Shown: positions 45,397 to 56,087 of the stretch, one piece after another
Numbering within the stretch: the stretch's first letter is position 1
Layout: every line of letters begins with the position of its first letter
Assembly (NCBI GenBank): GCA_020466095.1
Contig: CM035806.1
Location: 134,800,981-134,864,980, forward strand
From: Chlorops oryzae
Taxonomy: Eukaryota; Arthropoda; Insecta; Diptera; Chloropidae
Direction: 5' to 3'
Length of the DNA: 64,000 nucleotides
The notes under the pieces: model-generated
What the model was told of the DNA's origin: nothing
Database searches by the model: none
What the model saw: the letters and a program-made list of their open reading frames with translations, nothing else
Position numbers and translations under genes: made by a program

Positions 45397-47335
45397 ACTT
45401 TTCATTCAATTTCATCTGGAGCAATAACTCTTATCCGGAGAAGTAGCATTTATCCGAAAAATTATTCCTCGATTTTAATCACTTAATTTCTTGCAATTTG
45501 ACAATAATTATTATGTGCAGAGACTTTGATTTGTTTCACTCTTTGTTTTTTTTTTTTTTTTTTTTTTTTGGTCACCAAACACCGTAGTTCCGATTGGGAG
45601 GTTTATCAAAAACGAACAAAAGAGCGCTCTGCAGAGCGAAGTCATTCATCGTACTTGAATATTTTTGGCGTGCAATTCTCGAAATTTGGCAAAATGACAG
45701 TCTATTGATAAGAGAATGTCTAATCATATACCATACACACAAACACACACATATTCACACTCACAGGCACGTGTAAATATACATACATATGTATGTATGT
45801 ATTTTCGTGTATATAATACGAAATGCAAGAAAGCGAATAAAATCGTTGAGATAAAGTGCGGTGAATTGCGGTGACATTGAAAAAGTAAATTCACTTTCTT
45901 CGCATTCTGCATGTACCCGAATTTGTTTTCTCCGAAAAGGGCGAAAAGGGCGTGGGGTGGGGACGGAACGATTTTGCGGCTCACTCGTTTGTACATATGT
46001 TTGCATTATGTGTTTTTTTTTTATATTTTTTTTATTTTGCCATAAAAAACCTGTTTCAATATTTACTGTGAACTATAGCAACCCATGGGACTCCAAATAT
46101 CGCGCTCTGGTGTCACTGATAAGCTTCGTCTTTGCCCGCTTCTTCTTTTTCTGCTTCGGCTTCTGCTTCTTTTTCTTCTTCGGAGGGAGAATTGCGTTTT
46201 ATGCAATCCAAAAAATTTCAATTTTTAGTTCATTTGTCGCATTCATAATATTGAGACGTGCATTTTTCAAACGAATATACAATTAGTATTACATAGAAAC
46301 ATATATCCAAACATATATGTATACCCATATATATTTTTATATGTTCGTAATAAAATAAGAAAAACAAATAGTGAAAGAGACGAGAGTACATAATAATGAA
46401 ATCAATAACAGACTGCAGCTAAAAATACTTTAATCTGCATGATCGAATAATAACAATAATAATAATCAGAGTAGTCAGGCGCTGAGCTCCTCCGAACAGA
46501 TATAGAAACTAAATTTCAAGTTATTCAAGGAAACAGGTCTACACTCTGGTTACATACATACAAAACATTCACGCATACATGAATACGCAAATACATTTTC
46601 ACTGATACGTATTTATCTGATTTCTTGAAAAGCATTTATCCGTAGGCAAAAGAGCTGTCATCTCAGCATGTTTTCGCAGGTTGGTTGAAAGAAAAAGTAC
46701 TTTCGCACAATTCTTCCATATAAGAGCGACTCCAGCGCTCAATCTCCCCCCGGATAAAAGAGCTTCGTTTCAACGAAGGCATTTTCTGGATAACATCAAA
46801 TTGTTTTCGTTGAATTGTATCCAGTTCTTGTATCCGGCGATCACTGTAGGTTTGGTTTATAAAGAACCACGTGAACAACTTTGTCTATCCGGTCTATCCG
46901 TTGTATATTCCTTGTGCAAAGGCATGAAATAAATGATATAATTTAGATATTACATACCTAAAGTTGCTATCGATTATCCGAACATCGATTATATCTGGAT
47001 ATCCGGACACATTCTTCATGGTTATTTTTTGTTTGATTTGACTTTAAACTCGATAATTCGGATTTATTTATTTATTAAAATCAAATTTTTGTATAATTTT
47101 GCTTTAAAATGTATTATCCGGATTTATCCGGTTATCCGGAAGCATTCTTCACGGCTCTAATTACCGAATGAAAAATGATTTGGCACATTTTTACAAACTA
47201 GTTTGAACCAAAATTTTAAATTTCATATGTCATTCGATTTTTTTTTTTTTTTGTATCGTATTGTCTAAGTGACGTATGTATGTCTGTATGTAAGTAAAAC
47301 CCTTTTGTATCAAAAAAGTTACATTCCCAGCGTAA
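45397..47335. other. Gene-free region
   Basis: Poly-T at 45545-45569, CACACATACATAT-type repeats near 45735-45800 and TTATCCGGATTTATCCGG units at 47110-47145. The open frames here show no protein-like content. Confidence 0.4.
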
Positions 47336-47825
47336 AATTATCTCCTGCATGACAATGTCATCATTGATGTCATCGATGACATATAGGTGACATTTTCATG
47401 CCTGAAACTTTGGGGGAAATGTCATCGTGGAGGGATGCTGTTCACGTGCTTGAATCTCATTGGCTATTGAAATTTAAATAAGGTTTTAGCGTCAGTTGAA
47501 CGATGGTTCGATCCCTGGCTGAGGCGAACAAAAATTGTTAAAAATAGATTTTTAAAAATTTGCGAAACATTCAAAGAGAGGGCAAAGAAGAGAGTTATCA
47601 AACTGGTTTCTATAAATTGACATTTAAAGAGAGAAAGAGCATAATGTGCTGCTCTCAAATGATTTTTTTCGCTATCGCACCCCCTAGCATGACATTGTCA
47701 CCGGTGAATTCACTGTCCAATTCCTGTACAAATGTCATACAAAGTGTCATATGAATTGTCATGCATACCGGATCCAAAGTCACCCTGACTTCATCGATGA
47801 TGTCAGCGGGACATTTGCCGCTGGG
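47336..47825. mobile_element. TIR element with CCCAGCG ends, tRNA-like module partly deleted
   Basis: Inverted relative of 8965-9552. The left end is CCCAGCGTAAAATTATCTC and the right end is the inverse of CCCAGCGGCAAATGTCCCG. The tRNA-like part keeps only GCGTCAGTTGAACG joined to GGTTCGATCCCTGGCTGA (about 47484-47523): the A box and anticodon arm seen in the other copy are gone. ATGACATTGTCAT-type units recur. Confidence 0.6.
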
Positions 47826-48620
47826 TTCTTATAATTTTTTGTAACTTGACTGAAATCGTTTTATCCGGATTTATCAGGATTTTTTCCGAATTTATCGTAT
47901 AACAAGGAAAACCCCTGGTTTTATTTAATTCGGACAATCAGGATTCTAATGCTCATATATAGATATGTATCTATAGCATTTATAAATACACTAAACCCAC
48001 TCCAGCCAATTGTATCGAATTTATTGACTTCTTTTCTTACCTCCTTTTATACGTCTTAAGGCCATTTCAACTAATAACAATTGTATTCCTTTTATCTTTT
48101 CTTTTCAAAGACTGTCGTAAGAAACATGGAAACCATTTGTGTTCAACACAGCATTTAATACTGAGGAAACTTTCCTCAGTACAATAACAATAACTGTTAC
48201 AACAACAAATACCTCGTTAATTATAAAAATACAAAAAAAAATAAAAAACACTAACGAAAAAATCCTTTGGAAAAGAATCAAAAAATGCAGTAATCATAAT
48301 TGCGCCATAGAAAACTTTTAATAAAAAAATCAAAAGCAGAATTAGACAGACGCGACACCGAAAATAAAAAACCATGAATCCGCTCCCTTAAATGGTTTCA
48401 TCCAATCAACTACAACTACATTCAAAGGAGATATATGTATATGTGTGTGTGCATATCTTTTAGCTTCGAGCCTAATCACTTCCTTGTAGAACGTATCTGC
48501 ATCTTCGCATTGTGTTACTCCTCGAACGGTCTTGTCTTTAATTAATCCCGATTCTTCAGTCCCCCACCCCCCACCCCATTCCATTATTGCTTTGCTGACG
48601 TGCTGACGTCCGTAGTGAAT

Positions 48621-50708
48621 ATGCATCCTACCACGCACATAAATGAAGTTGACGCGAGCAGTCATCGTGTGAGCAATAACAAAGCGAACAATATAAGTCT
48701 TCAGAGCGCACCATCCGCAAATTTGGCATCCTTAAAGAACGGCGGAACCCACGATAACAACGGTTTCAATCACCGTGAGAACAGCAATGACAAAATCAAC
48801 GGTCACCTAAAGTCCACATCACTTCAAAACGGCAATGGGAACGGAACGGGAACGGCAACGGCAACGGCAATGTTAGCAGTAGCAGCCTTGACAATAGCAA
48901 TGGAAATGGCAACACAAATGGCAATATCAACAGTAATGGCGGCACAATATCGAATTCGAATGGTTGCACCGAGGGTTATAAAAACGATGGTCGTCGAGAT
49001 TCGACACAAGTTTGGACACCATTGCTAGCCAACGGTGGGAATAACGATGGAATCGTTCGAGTCAATGGCAATGGTAATGCCAACAGCGACAGCATTGGCA
49101 ATGGAAACAACAACGTTAAGTCCAACAATGGCATATCCGCTGATGATGATGATGGCCAGACTGTACTGTACGGTTCTCCGGCAAGTAATAACAACGATTG
49201 GAAAGACGCCGAAGAGATGAATAATCTAAAGAATGGTATTCTACATCGGCACGCACAGGTCCAGCAGCGGCATCATCAACTAGATCCAAGCCAAAATAAT
49301 CTTCACCATCACCATCTCCATCATCAACATAATAATCATCATCATCAACACAATAATCATCATCCTCATCATCATCATCAGCAGGGTAATAATAACGGGT
49401 CGCTGATAAATGGAAAGAATGGTTTCGGTGTTGTTGCCGAGAAATATGACGAACAAGATCCATTGACGGGTCTGTACAAGGAGAACAAGAATTCACGTGC
49501 CAGTGACTCGGAAGAATCCGATTTTGATTCGGGACTAAGCGGAACGGATGAACGGAAACAGCCCAGCTGCGGTATTTTCGGCTGTCGTCCACGTTGGGCC
49601 CGTCGTTTTGCGTCGACGCATATTTTCATGGTCGTATTCCTGCTCGCTTACATCCTGCAGGGTATGTACATGACCTATTTCGTTTCGGTGATCACAACGA
49701 TCGAGAAACTCTTTCAAATAAAATCCCGAACTACGGGACTTCTGCTCAGTGCCAGCGAAATGGGTCAGATTAGTACGGCGATGTTGCTAACTTATTTCGC
49801 TGGACGAGGCCATCGTCCACGTTGGATTGCCTGCGGCATGGTAATTTTCTCATTGGCGGCCTTTGCCTGCTCATTACCGCATTTCATATTCGGGAAACAG
49901 CTCATGCTCTCCAATGCTGCTTTCAATTCTCAAAGCGATCTTCCAGCGAGCGGCAATCGTGGAACGCCGCCATTGGCAGCCATGATGATGAATGGCACAC
50001 AAGAATCCGTATTCGGAAATTTCGGAATCAACCAACACGATAGTAATTTATGCCTGGAGGGCGGCAACGTATCATCACAAAGTACAGGTAGTCGTCGTCG
50101 CCGTCTATTGAATGATCGATCGCATCCGATCGTATCTGATCGCATTGTTATAATTCATGTTTTTTTTTCCACAGAATGCAATGAGGATCGCAAGCTCGAA
50201 CAGGACTCACATTCAAAAATAACAGTCATCGTACTGTGCATATTTTTCGGTAGCTTGCTCAGTTCGGGCATTGGACAGACGGCGGTAGCCACTCTTGGTA
50301 TTCCATATATCGACGATAATGTGGCAAGTCAGAAGTCTGCTGGCTACATTGCGATCACCATTGGGGTTCGTATCCTGGGGCCGGCATCGGGTTTCATTGT
50401 CGGCTCGATATGTACACGACTTTATGTGAACTTCTCGAATCCGGGCTACGATGCAAGCGATCCACGTTGGATCGGCGCCTGGTGGCTTGGTCCAGTTATG
50501 ATCGGTAGTCTTATGATGATCTCATCGATTGCTATGTTCTCATTCCCGAAGGAATTACGTGGAAAATCCAGCAACGTTCAACCGAATAGTAACGAGAACG
50601 AAACAACCGAATCCAATCGAACGCCAGATATCGAACCGGAAGAGAAACCGCGACTACGAGGTAATATCGATTAATTACCGAGGTCGATAAATTCATATAC
50701 TTATGATA

Positions 50709-50747
<39 letters not shown>

Positions 50748-52597
50748 AGATTTCCCCAAAACTGTGCGACGACAGCTAAGCAACGATATACTCATGTTCC
50801 GCACAGCGTCGTGTGTCTGCCATCTTCTACCGATTTCGGGTCTCTATACCTTCTTGCCGAAATATCTTGAAACTCAGTACCGTTTAGCACCCTACGATGC
50901 GAATATGATAGCAGCCTTCGGTGGAATACTGGTCATGGGTGTGGGCATTGTTATGTCCGGACTGGTAATACTCAAAATAAAACCCTCCGCAAGATCTGTG
51001 GCCGCATGGATTGCATTCACTGCGCTCGTTTATGCAGCTGGAATGATTGTACTCATGTTCGTTGGGTGCAGCATGAACGACTTTGCCGGCTATAAATCGG
51101 GCGATGCCAATTCGTGAGTATGATCGAGATTTCTAGTTCTCAGAAACGCCTAAAAAAAAAAAAACAAACAAACAACAACAAAAATTATTTCTTCCCGATA
51201 GCCCAGCAATGATTGAGCCTGCTTGCAGTGCAGCCACCAATTGTTCTTGTGATAAGGAGTACTTTGCTCCCATATGCGGCCAGGATGGAAAGATCTATAT
51301 ATCATCTTGTCATGCAGGCTGTAAGGATTCCGAATTGCGCAGGAATGATAATAGGACCATTTACTCCAATTGTGCATGTATTCCGGATGGTAAGCACAAA
51401 CAAAACATGGATGTGATTCTAAAAAGTGTTCAATATTATTTCCCGAAAATAGATCCCGATCAACCCGAAGCATATGCGGCTATTAATGGTTACTGTGATA
51501 GCAATTGCAAGAATTTCATCCTCTTCATATTGATATTTGCTGTTTGCGTATTCATGCATTCGACCTCCGAGGTAGGAAGCATGCTCCTCGTCATGCGCTG
51601 CACTCATCCAAAAGGTACAACACAACTCCATCGATACTTCTTCTTATTTTTCCCCGCTCTTTCTCTCGTTAATTGATTACACTAGCGTACAAATTATTAA
51701 TTTTTTTTTTTACTAGGAGTTCTAAATTCACTTTTTTATGGACCTTGAAAAATCTTTATCGAAACCTTTTTTTATATTTGAAAAAAAAAAACAAAAAAAA
51801 ATTGTTTAAAGCAGATATGTATTGCAAAATTGCAAATTTAAGCTTTATCACAAAAATACGTTGCGTGCGTTAAAGCTTAAATTTACAATTTTCATTGCCT
51901 TTATTTCCCCAGTTTGAAATTGCTCTGCCATTTTCCCAAAGATTTTGAAAACTGAAATCTCATTAGGGGTATTCGCAAGGACGGTGAAAGTCTGTCGGTA
52001 AATCTCGACGTCGGAATATTTTTGATTAAAAAACTCTGTTGTTTTTTTTCACTCCGAATAGATAAGGCAATGGCCATGGGTGTCATTCAATCGGCAATTG
52101 GCCTATTTGGAAATGTTCCCTGCCCGATTATTTATGGCGCTGTGGTTGATTCGGCTTGTTTGATTTGGAAAACCGTTTGCGGGAAACATGGCGCATGTTC
52201 ACTATACGATGCTGACACTTTTAGGCACTATTTTTTGGGTGAGTGAACGATTGAGAGCAGCAGGAACGCTTTTGTACGTGAATTCAACGCATGCAAACGT
52301 ATGGTAGCAGTTACAATCAACAGCTGATTTGATTTTGGCTGGTTTCATATGTTTTCATATGTTGAATACTATTTGTAGGAATCCCTGCGCTTATCGAATT
52401 TAGAGAAATGAGAAAAGATTTGATTTTTATTCTGAATTTTAGGCATCACCGCTGGAATAATGTTTTTGGCATTTATTATGGATTTGGTAGTCTGGAGCAA
52501 GGCACATCGCATTGACATAGCACCTGAAGAAAGCAATGAAAAAAACGTGGAGACTGAATGCAATCGAACGATGTCAATGCCGGATACGAATGTATAG
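48621..52597 (+). CDS. Oatp30B: Organic anion transporting polypeptide 30B-like (seven coding exons)
   Basis: A multi-pass plasma-membrane transporter of the OATP/SLCO family, which moves large organic anions across cells. Inferred coding exons: 48621-50087, 50175-50660, 50750-51113, 51202-51389, 51453-51614, 52062-52238, 52443-52597, with GT-AG introns and consistent phases. The leader is Asn/Gly- and His-rich. TM1 follows CRPRWARRFASTHIFM. The OATP signature reads DPRWIGAWWLG (about 50458-50490). A Cys-rich Kazal-like extracellular loop spans CSAATNCSCDKEYFAPIC to NCACIPD. The end is PDTNV then TAG (52595-52597). The sequence closely follows the Oatp30B type, including ERRRQLSND-like and THPKDKAMAMGV blocks. 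Exon 1 has an apparent 1-nt deletion near 48840-48870; with one base restored the exons sum to 3,000 nt (999 residues). The start at 48621 is the first ATG after an in-frame stop at 48543, but an upstream exon is possible. Confidence 0.9.
48836..48872 (+). other. Apparent 1-nt frameshift in the Oatp leader
   Basis: Upstream the open frame gives a Ser/Asn-rich leader (MHPTTHINEVDASSHRVSNN). Downstream the protein-like frame (NGNVSSSSLDNSNGNGNTNG) is shifted by one base. The switch falls in the (GGNAAC)n run where one unit reads AACGGAACGGG. No ATG exists in the downstream frame between its last stop (about 48790) and about 49216. It could be a real deletion, an assembly error in a hexanucleotide repeat, or an unmodelled exon. 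Confidence 0.65.
50088..50174 (+). other. Oatp intron 1: 87 nt, stop-free
   Basis: GT at 50088 (after AGTACAG) and AG at 50173-50174 (TTTTTTTTCCACAG). The length is a multiple of three and the reading frame is open throughout, so a retained intron would add 29 residues (rich in Arg) without breaking the protein. Splicing is predicted because the joined sequence (ST-ECNEDRK) fits the family. Confidence 0.75.
51390..51452 (+). other. Oatp intron 4: 63 nt, stop-free
   Basis: GTAAGC at 51390 and AG at 51451-51452 (TTTCCCGAAAATAG). It is 63 nt, in frame and without a stop. It interrupts the end of the Kazal-like loop (CACIPD), where retention would insert 21 residues. The splice call rests on family length in this loop. 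Confidence 0.65.
51615..52061 (+). other. Oatp intron 5 with repeat remnant
   Basis: The 447-nt intron has GTACAA at its start and CTCCGAATAG at its end. ATTGATTACACTAGCGTACA near 51673 matches the left end of repeat family R (58958: TTAATTACACTAGCTTACA), so a fragment of that element lies in the intron. Confidence 0.65.
52239..52442 (+). other. Oatp intron 6 with MITE
   Basis: The 204-nt intron (GTGAGT...TTTTAG) holds a GCAGGAACGC...GGAATCCCTGC inverted structure at about 52260-52390. Its internal TTCAACGCATGCAAACGTATG is like the GCCTG MITE family at 8063 and 58644. Confidence 0.6.
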
Positions 52598-52897
52598 ATC
52601 CTATTTGAAGAAGGAGAAAGAAAGAGAGACAGAGACAGAAACAGAGACAGAAGCAGAAACGGAAAGAGCGAGAGAGCGAGAATGCGAGAGGGCGAAAGAA
52701 AAGAAAGAAAAAGAAACAATTTATTCTATAAAATACAATGTCTATGCCATGAGGTCCCATATTGAGGCCCCAGTTTACTCATATTATAAACAAACAAACA
52801 AACAAAAACAAAAAAGAAGATAGAAAAAAGGAAGAAATTTGTATGGAAAAGAAAAACAATAATTACGCTCACACTCAACGCACACAATGAATGAATA

Positions 52898-52944
<47 letters not shown>

Positions 52945-53254
52945 TTATAAATATGAATGAAAGAAAATATTCTTACCGAAGGCTTACTCAGCTATCCTAC
53001 TTTGAAAGTACGTAGCACTTTGGCGCACTTCTCAGAAATTTCCATATTGTTGAATTTGAAATATTTAAATATATACATATATATATATTTTAGTTTTATT
53101 TTTTATTTTTCCAACGAATCCAATATATATTTACATATATATGTATGTAGTATGTTATTAGTATTACTTTTAATCGTAATAGTGTTTATTGCATGTAATC
53201 TAATTTTTAAGTGGCTCATTTTAATTATGTGTGTATAATCACAGTGCAACACCA
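52598..53254. other. Oatp 3' flank with simple repeats
   Basis: Purine-rich GAGACAGAGAC and GCGAGAGAG stretches (52625-52690), then an (AT)n microsatellite (about 52898-52943). It is probably 3' untranslated sequence, but no clear AATAAA was identified. Confidence 0.4.
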
Positions 53255-54968
53255 AAAAAAAAAAACCATATACGGACACCACTACGTGATAAAAGACTAA
53301 AAAAAAAAAGACCCGTGTCTCCCAATTTTCCCCAAAGTCATGCACTTTTTGTTTTATGGGCCCCCAAAGATTTGGGGCCTCGGTATCATTTTCGTAAAAA
53401 TGTGATCATTTTCTCAGGCTCATACCTTGTAAACCGTTCAGAATTTCGATTTACTCTCTGAGGCAAAGTTGTAGCTCTTGTCATAAGGAACAAAAATTGC
53501 CAACATATAAAATCCAAAAAACTTCACCTTCCAGGTCAAAATCGCAAAAAACTTAAAAAATTTCGATTTTTTTTTTACCTTTTTTCCCGTGTTCAGGTCC
53601 ATAGGTAGCAAACCGTTCAAAATTCAAGGAAACAATAAACTACAAAAATGTACCTAAGATCTCAATAAACAAATTTCTGAAACATATAAACTTCCTAGAG
53701 ATGATTCTTAACACCGTTTTTTTATTTCATTTGTTTTTTATTTACTTCAACATTGAGTTACTATGCTATCTATTACAAAAATATTTAAAAAAAAATATTC
53801 GTATTATAATAATTATGTTAAAATGTTATAATTATGTTTATAATGTTGATGGCCCTGGACTTGCAAATCGCGCTCTCTTAAGTTGTGGATCCAAATCTGG
53901 AGTTGGCGGCCTTGGTGATACAAAATTTTCAGGTGCAAGCACTGGTAGTGTGGCTGTTGCAGTTGCTTTATAAATTTTGTTCTTCTCAGCATGTCGATTT
54001 AGACGAGATGTGTAATTTACGCATGCATAGCAACTGGTTGCATCATGATCACCTGGACGATAAGTCCAGTTTACCGGCTTACAATACTTCATAGTACCTC
54101 TGCCTCCACGCAACCATGCCATGAGATTGTTATAACATTGGCGACACACTGTATTAGGTGTGTAATTTTCACCGGTCAAGTCCATTTCGTCGAAAAACAA
54201 TGTATATGCTCTTTTGAATTCAGTAGTTAAAAGATTCTTTTCCTTTTGAAATCTTGTAGATGTTATTTTTCTGGTTTGATGACCGCAAACGTAGCAAAAT
54301 AAATCCTTTTTTTCACACTGCATATTGAAATTGTCAGTTGCCAATGTTGTGTGCGAATTATGCAGTAGCACTTTCACTTTTTTTTTACTTTCACTGTCAC
54401 TTTATAACTTTCACCGCTGAGCTCTCGTTGACGTCGCGCTGTGCAATGCCTCGATGTGAGCGTCGTGTCGCTTTTATATGCTCACAATTTCATCTTTATG
54501 ACAATGTGTTTCCAGGTATTTTTATATTTTGGCTTGTGTTTATGTGAATTCAATGCAGATGTTTGCTTATGTCGGTAGGCTGCAAAAAAAAATTTCTGAA
54601 TCAGAGTCAGATTGCTACCTATGGACCTGAACACGGGAAAAAAGGTAAAAAAAAAAAATCGAAATTTTTTAAGTTTTTTGCGATTTTGACCTGGAAGGTG
54701 AAGTTTTTTGGATTTTATATGTTGGCAATTTTTGTTCCTTATGACAAGAGCTACAACTTTGCCTCAGAGAGTAAATCGAAATTCTGAACGGTTTACAAGA
54801 TATGAGCCTGAGAAAATGATCACATTTTTACGAAAATGATACCGAGGCCCCAAATCTTTGGGGGCCCATAAAACAAAAAGTGCATGACTTTGGGGAAAAT
54901 TGGGAGACACGGGTCTTTTTTTTTTTTTAGTCTTTTATCACGTAGTGGTGTCCGTATATGGTTATTTT
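53255..54968 (-). mobile_element. Compact element with ~350-bp inverted arms and one ORF
   Basis: The left arm (about 53258-53610) and right arm (about 54614-54966) are inverted copies with one mismatch noticed (CATACCTTG versus CATATCTTG). Outer ends read CCATATACGGACACCACTAC. Outside the arms, CACAGTGCAACA on the left and CACGGCAAAA (inverted) on the right may extend the termini. Between the arms is a single minus-strand ORF (53838-54377). No transposase motif is visible. The superfamily is not assigned. Confidence 0.75.
53838..54377 (-). CDS. Small protein with three CxxC pairs, encoded in an inverted-repeat element
   Basis: An uninterrupted 179-codon frame. It has paired cysteines C28-Y-V-C31, C78-R-Q-C81 and C116-Y-A-C119, a conserved-looking block NWTYRPGDHDATSCYAC, an aromatic/charged middle (YTPNTVCRQCYNNLMAWLRG), and a basic tail (QLKRARF) that could be a nuclear signal. 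The layout (CYxCG near the start, CxxCxxxLxxW, then W.RP.DH....CYxC) recalls an uncharacterised multicopy protein family of arthropods and cnidarians, from memory and not verified. It may bind zinc and DNA or RNA. The codons look intact, and its host strand runs toward 53838. The start could instead be M19. Confidence 0.6.
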   Translation of the reverse strand: MKVLLHNSHTTLATDNFNMQCEKKDLFCYVCGHQTRKITSTRFQKEKNLLTTEFKRAYTLFFDEMDLTGENYTPNTVCRQCYNNLMAWLRGGRGTMKYCKPVNWTYRPGDHDATSCYACVNYTSRLNRHAEKNKIYKATATATLPVLAPENFVSPRPPTPDLDPQLKRARFASPGPSTL

Positions 54969-55036
54969 GCCGTGACTTAAAAAATTACACACAGTGTAAT
55001 TTTATGTTTATCGACAAAAAAAAAAAAAAAAAAACA

Positions 55037-55292
55037 TCAAAACAGTCGAGTCTGGATAGTGTGAACCCCGGTTAGAGTGAACACCTCGGTGGTGTGAACA
55101 TTTGGAAGAATTTTTTTCAAAAACTGAGCTTCTTGGCAGAAAAAAAATTTTTTTGTTGAGCCTTGCATGTAAATTTTTGTACATATTTCAACCACATAAA
55201 ACAAATGAAAAATAAAAACATAAGCCTCGATAGTGTGAACGGCATCGTTAGTATGAACAGGCCTTGCAAAAATTTGTTCCCCCTATGCAGAC
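55037..55292. mobile_element. pogo/Tigger-like element
   Basis: CAGTCGAGTCTGGATAGTG with TGTGAACCCCGGTTAGAGTG at the left, and GATAGTGTGAACGGC with CCTATGCAGACTGTA at the right. The repeated TAGTGTGAACNCCGG units and a right TA flank fit the pogo/Tigger type. The same family occurs at 38770-38850 and 40720-41373. Confidence 0.5.
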
Positions 55293-55823
55293 TGTACTTG
55301 GGTAATTTTTAACAAACAAACAAACAAAAAAAAACCAGTCAACAAATTGGACCTACACACGCTTGAGTTATGATTTCTAAAACATTCCCCGAAGAGCAAA
55401 ATTTGCCCTTCCCCTTAGTTCATTTCATTTTATTATGTATATCATAATTTTTTTTTTTTTTTTTAATATAAAACTGAACCCTTCAAGAAAATACTCGTAG
55501 AAAACCACAATTATTGTCGTTTTTTTATATACTTATATTTTTTTTTTTTATTAAGGTAACTGCAAGCAATTTTACATAAGCTGAAACACCCCAAGATCTC
55601 GCTATATTTTCGAGTCGTCGAATCGAGTCGGCACAACACCTCTAAGGAGGTTCACCTGCAAGCTGATCATGATAAGAATAGAGAAAAGATCCGATATCAA
55701 TTGATCTGTTATTCTGTCAATCGGTCTATTTGAAAGCTGCCATATTGGATTTTCTCATTGAACGTCCTCAACCATTTAAGGGAAAAACCATTTTTTTTTT
55801 TTTCTGTGAAAAGATCAGGAGCC

Positions 55824-56050
55824 TTATTATGGATTGCAATGCGATACGCAATTCGATGCGATCGGTTATTTCGAGTCGCAATTGGAAGGGTTTTTAATGG
55901 TTTTTGATTCGTAAAAAGGTTCGGAAATGCATTTCCAACATACGAATTAAAGTGAAAAAGGAAATAAGTGCAAACAACCGTTTCATATGCGACTTGAAAT
56001 AACGGATCGCATTGAATTGCGTATCACATTCCAATACATAATAAGGCCCC
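55824..56050. mobile_element. Palindromic MITE, GGRGCCTTATTATG termini
   Basis: GGAGCCTTATTATGGATTG at the left and the inverse of GGGGCCTTATTATGTATTG at the right. The arms continue for about 60 bp (TGCGATACGCAATTCGATGC versus TGTGATACGCAATTCAATGC). Target duplication was not resolved. Confidence 0.65.
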
Positions 56051-56087
56051 AGATAAAATAGTTTCGGGTAAAAACGAAACGAATCTG

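Noticed and set aside
50532..50804. Minus-strand frame over the Oatp gene
   Set aside because: Shadow of the transporter coding strand and an (AT)n tract.
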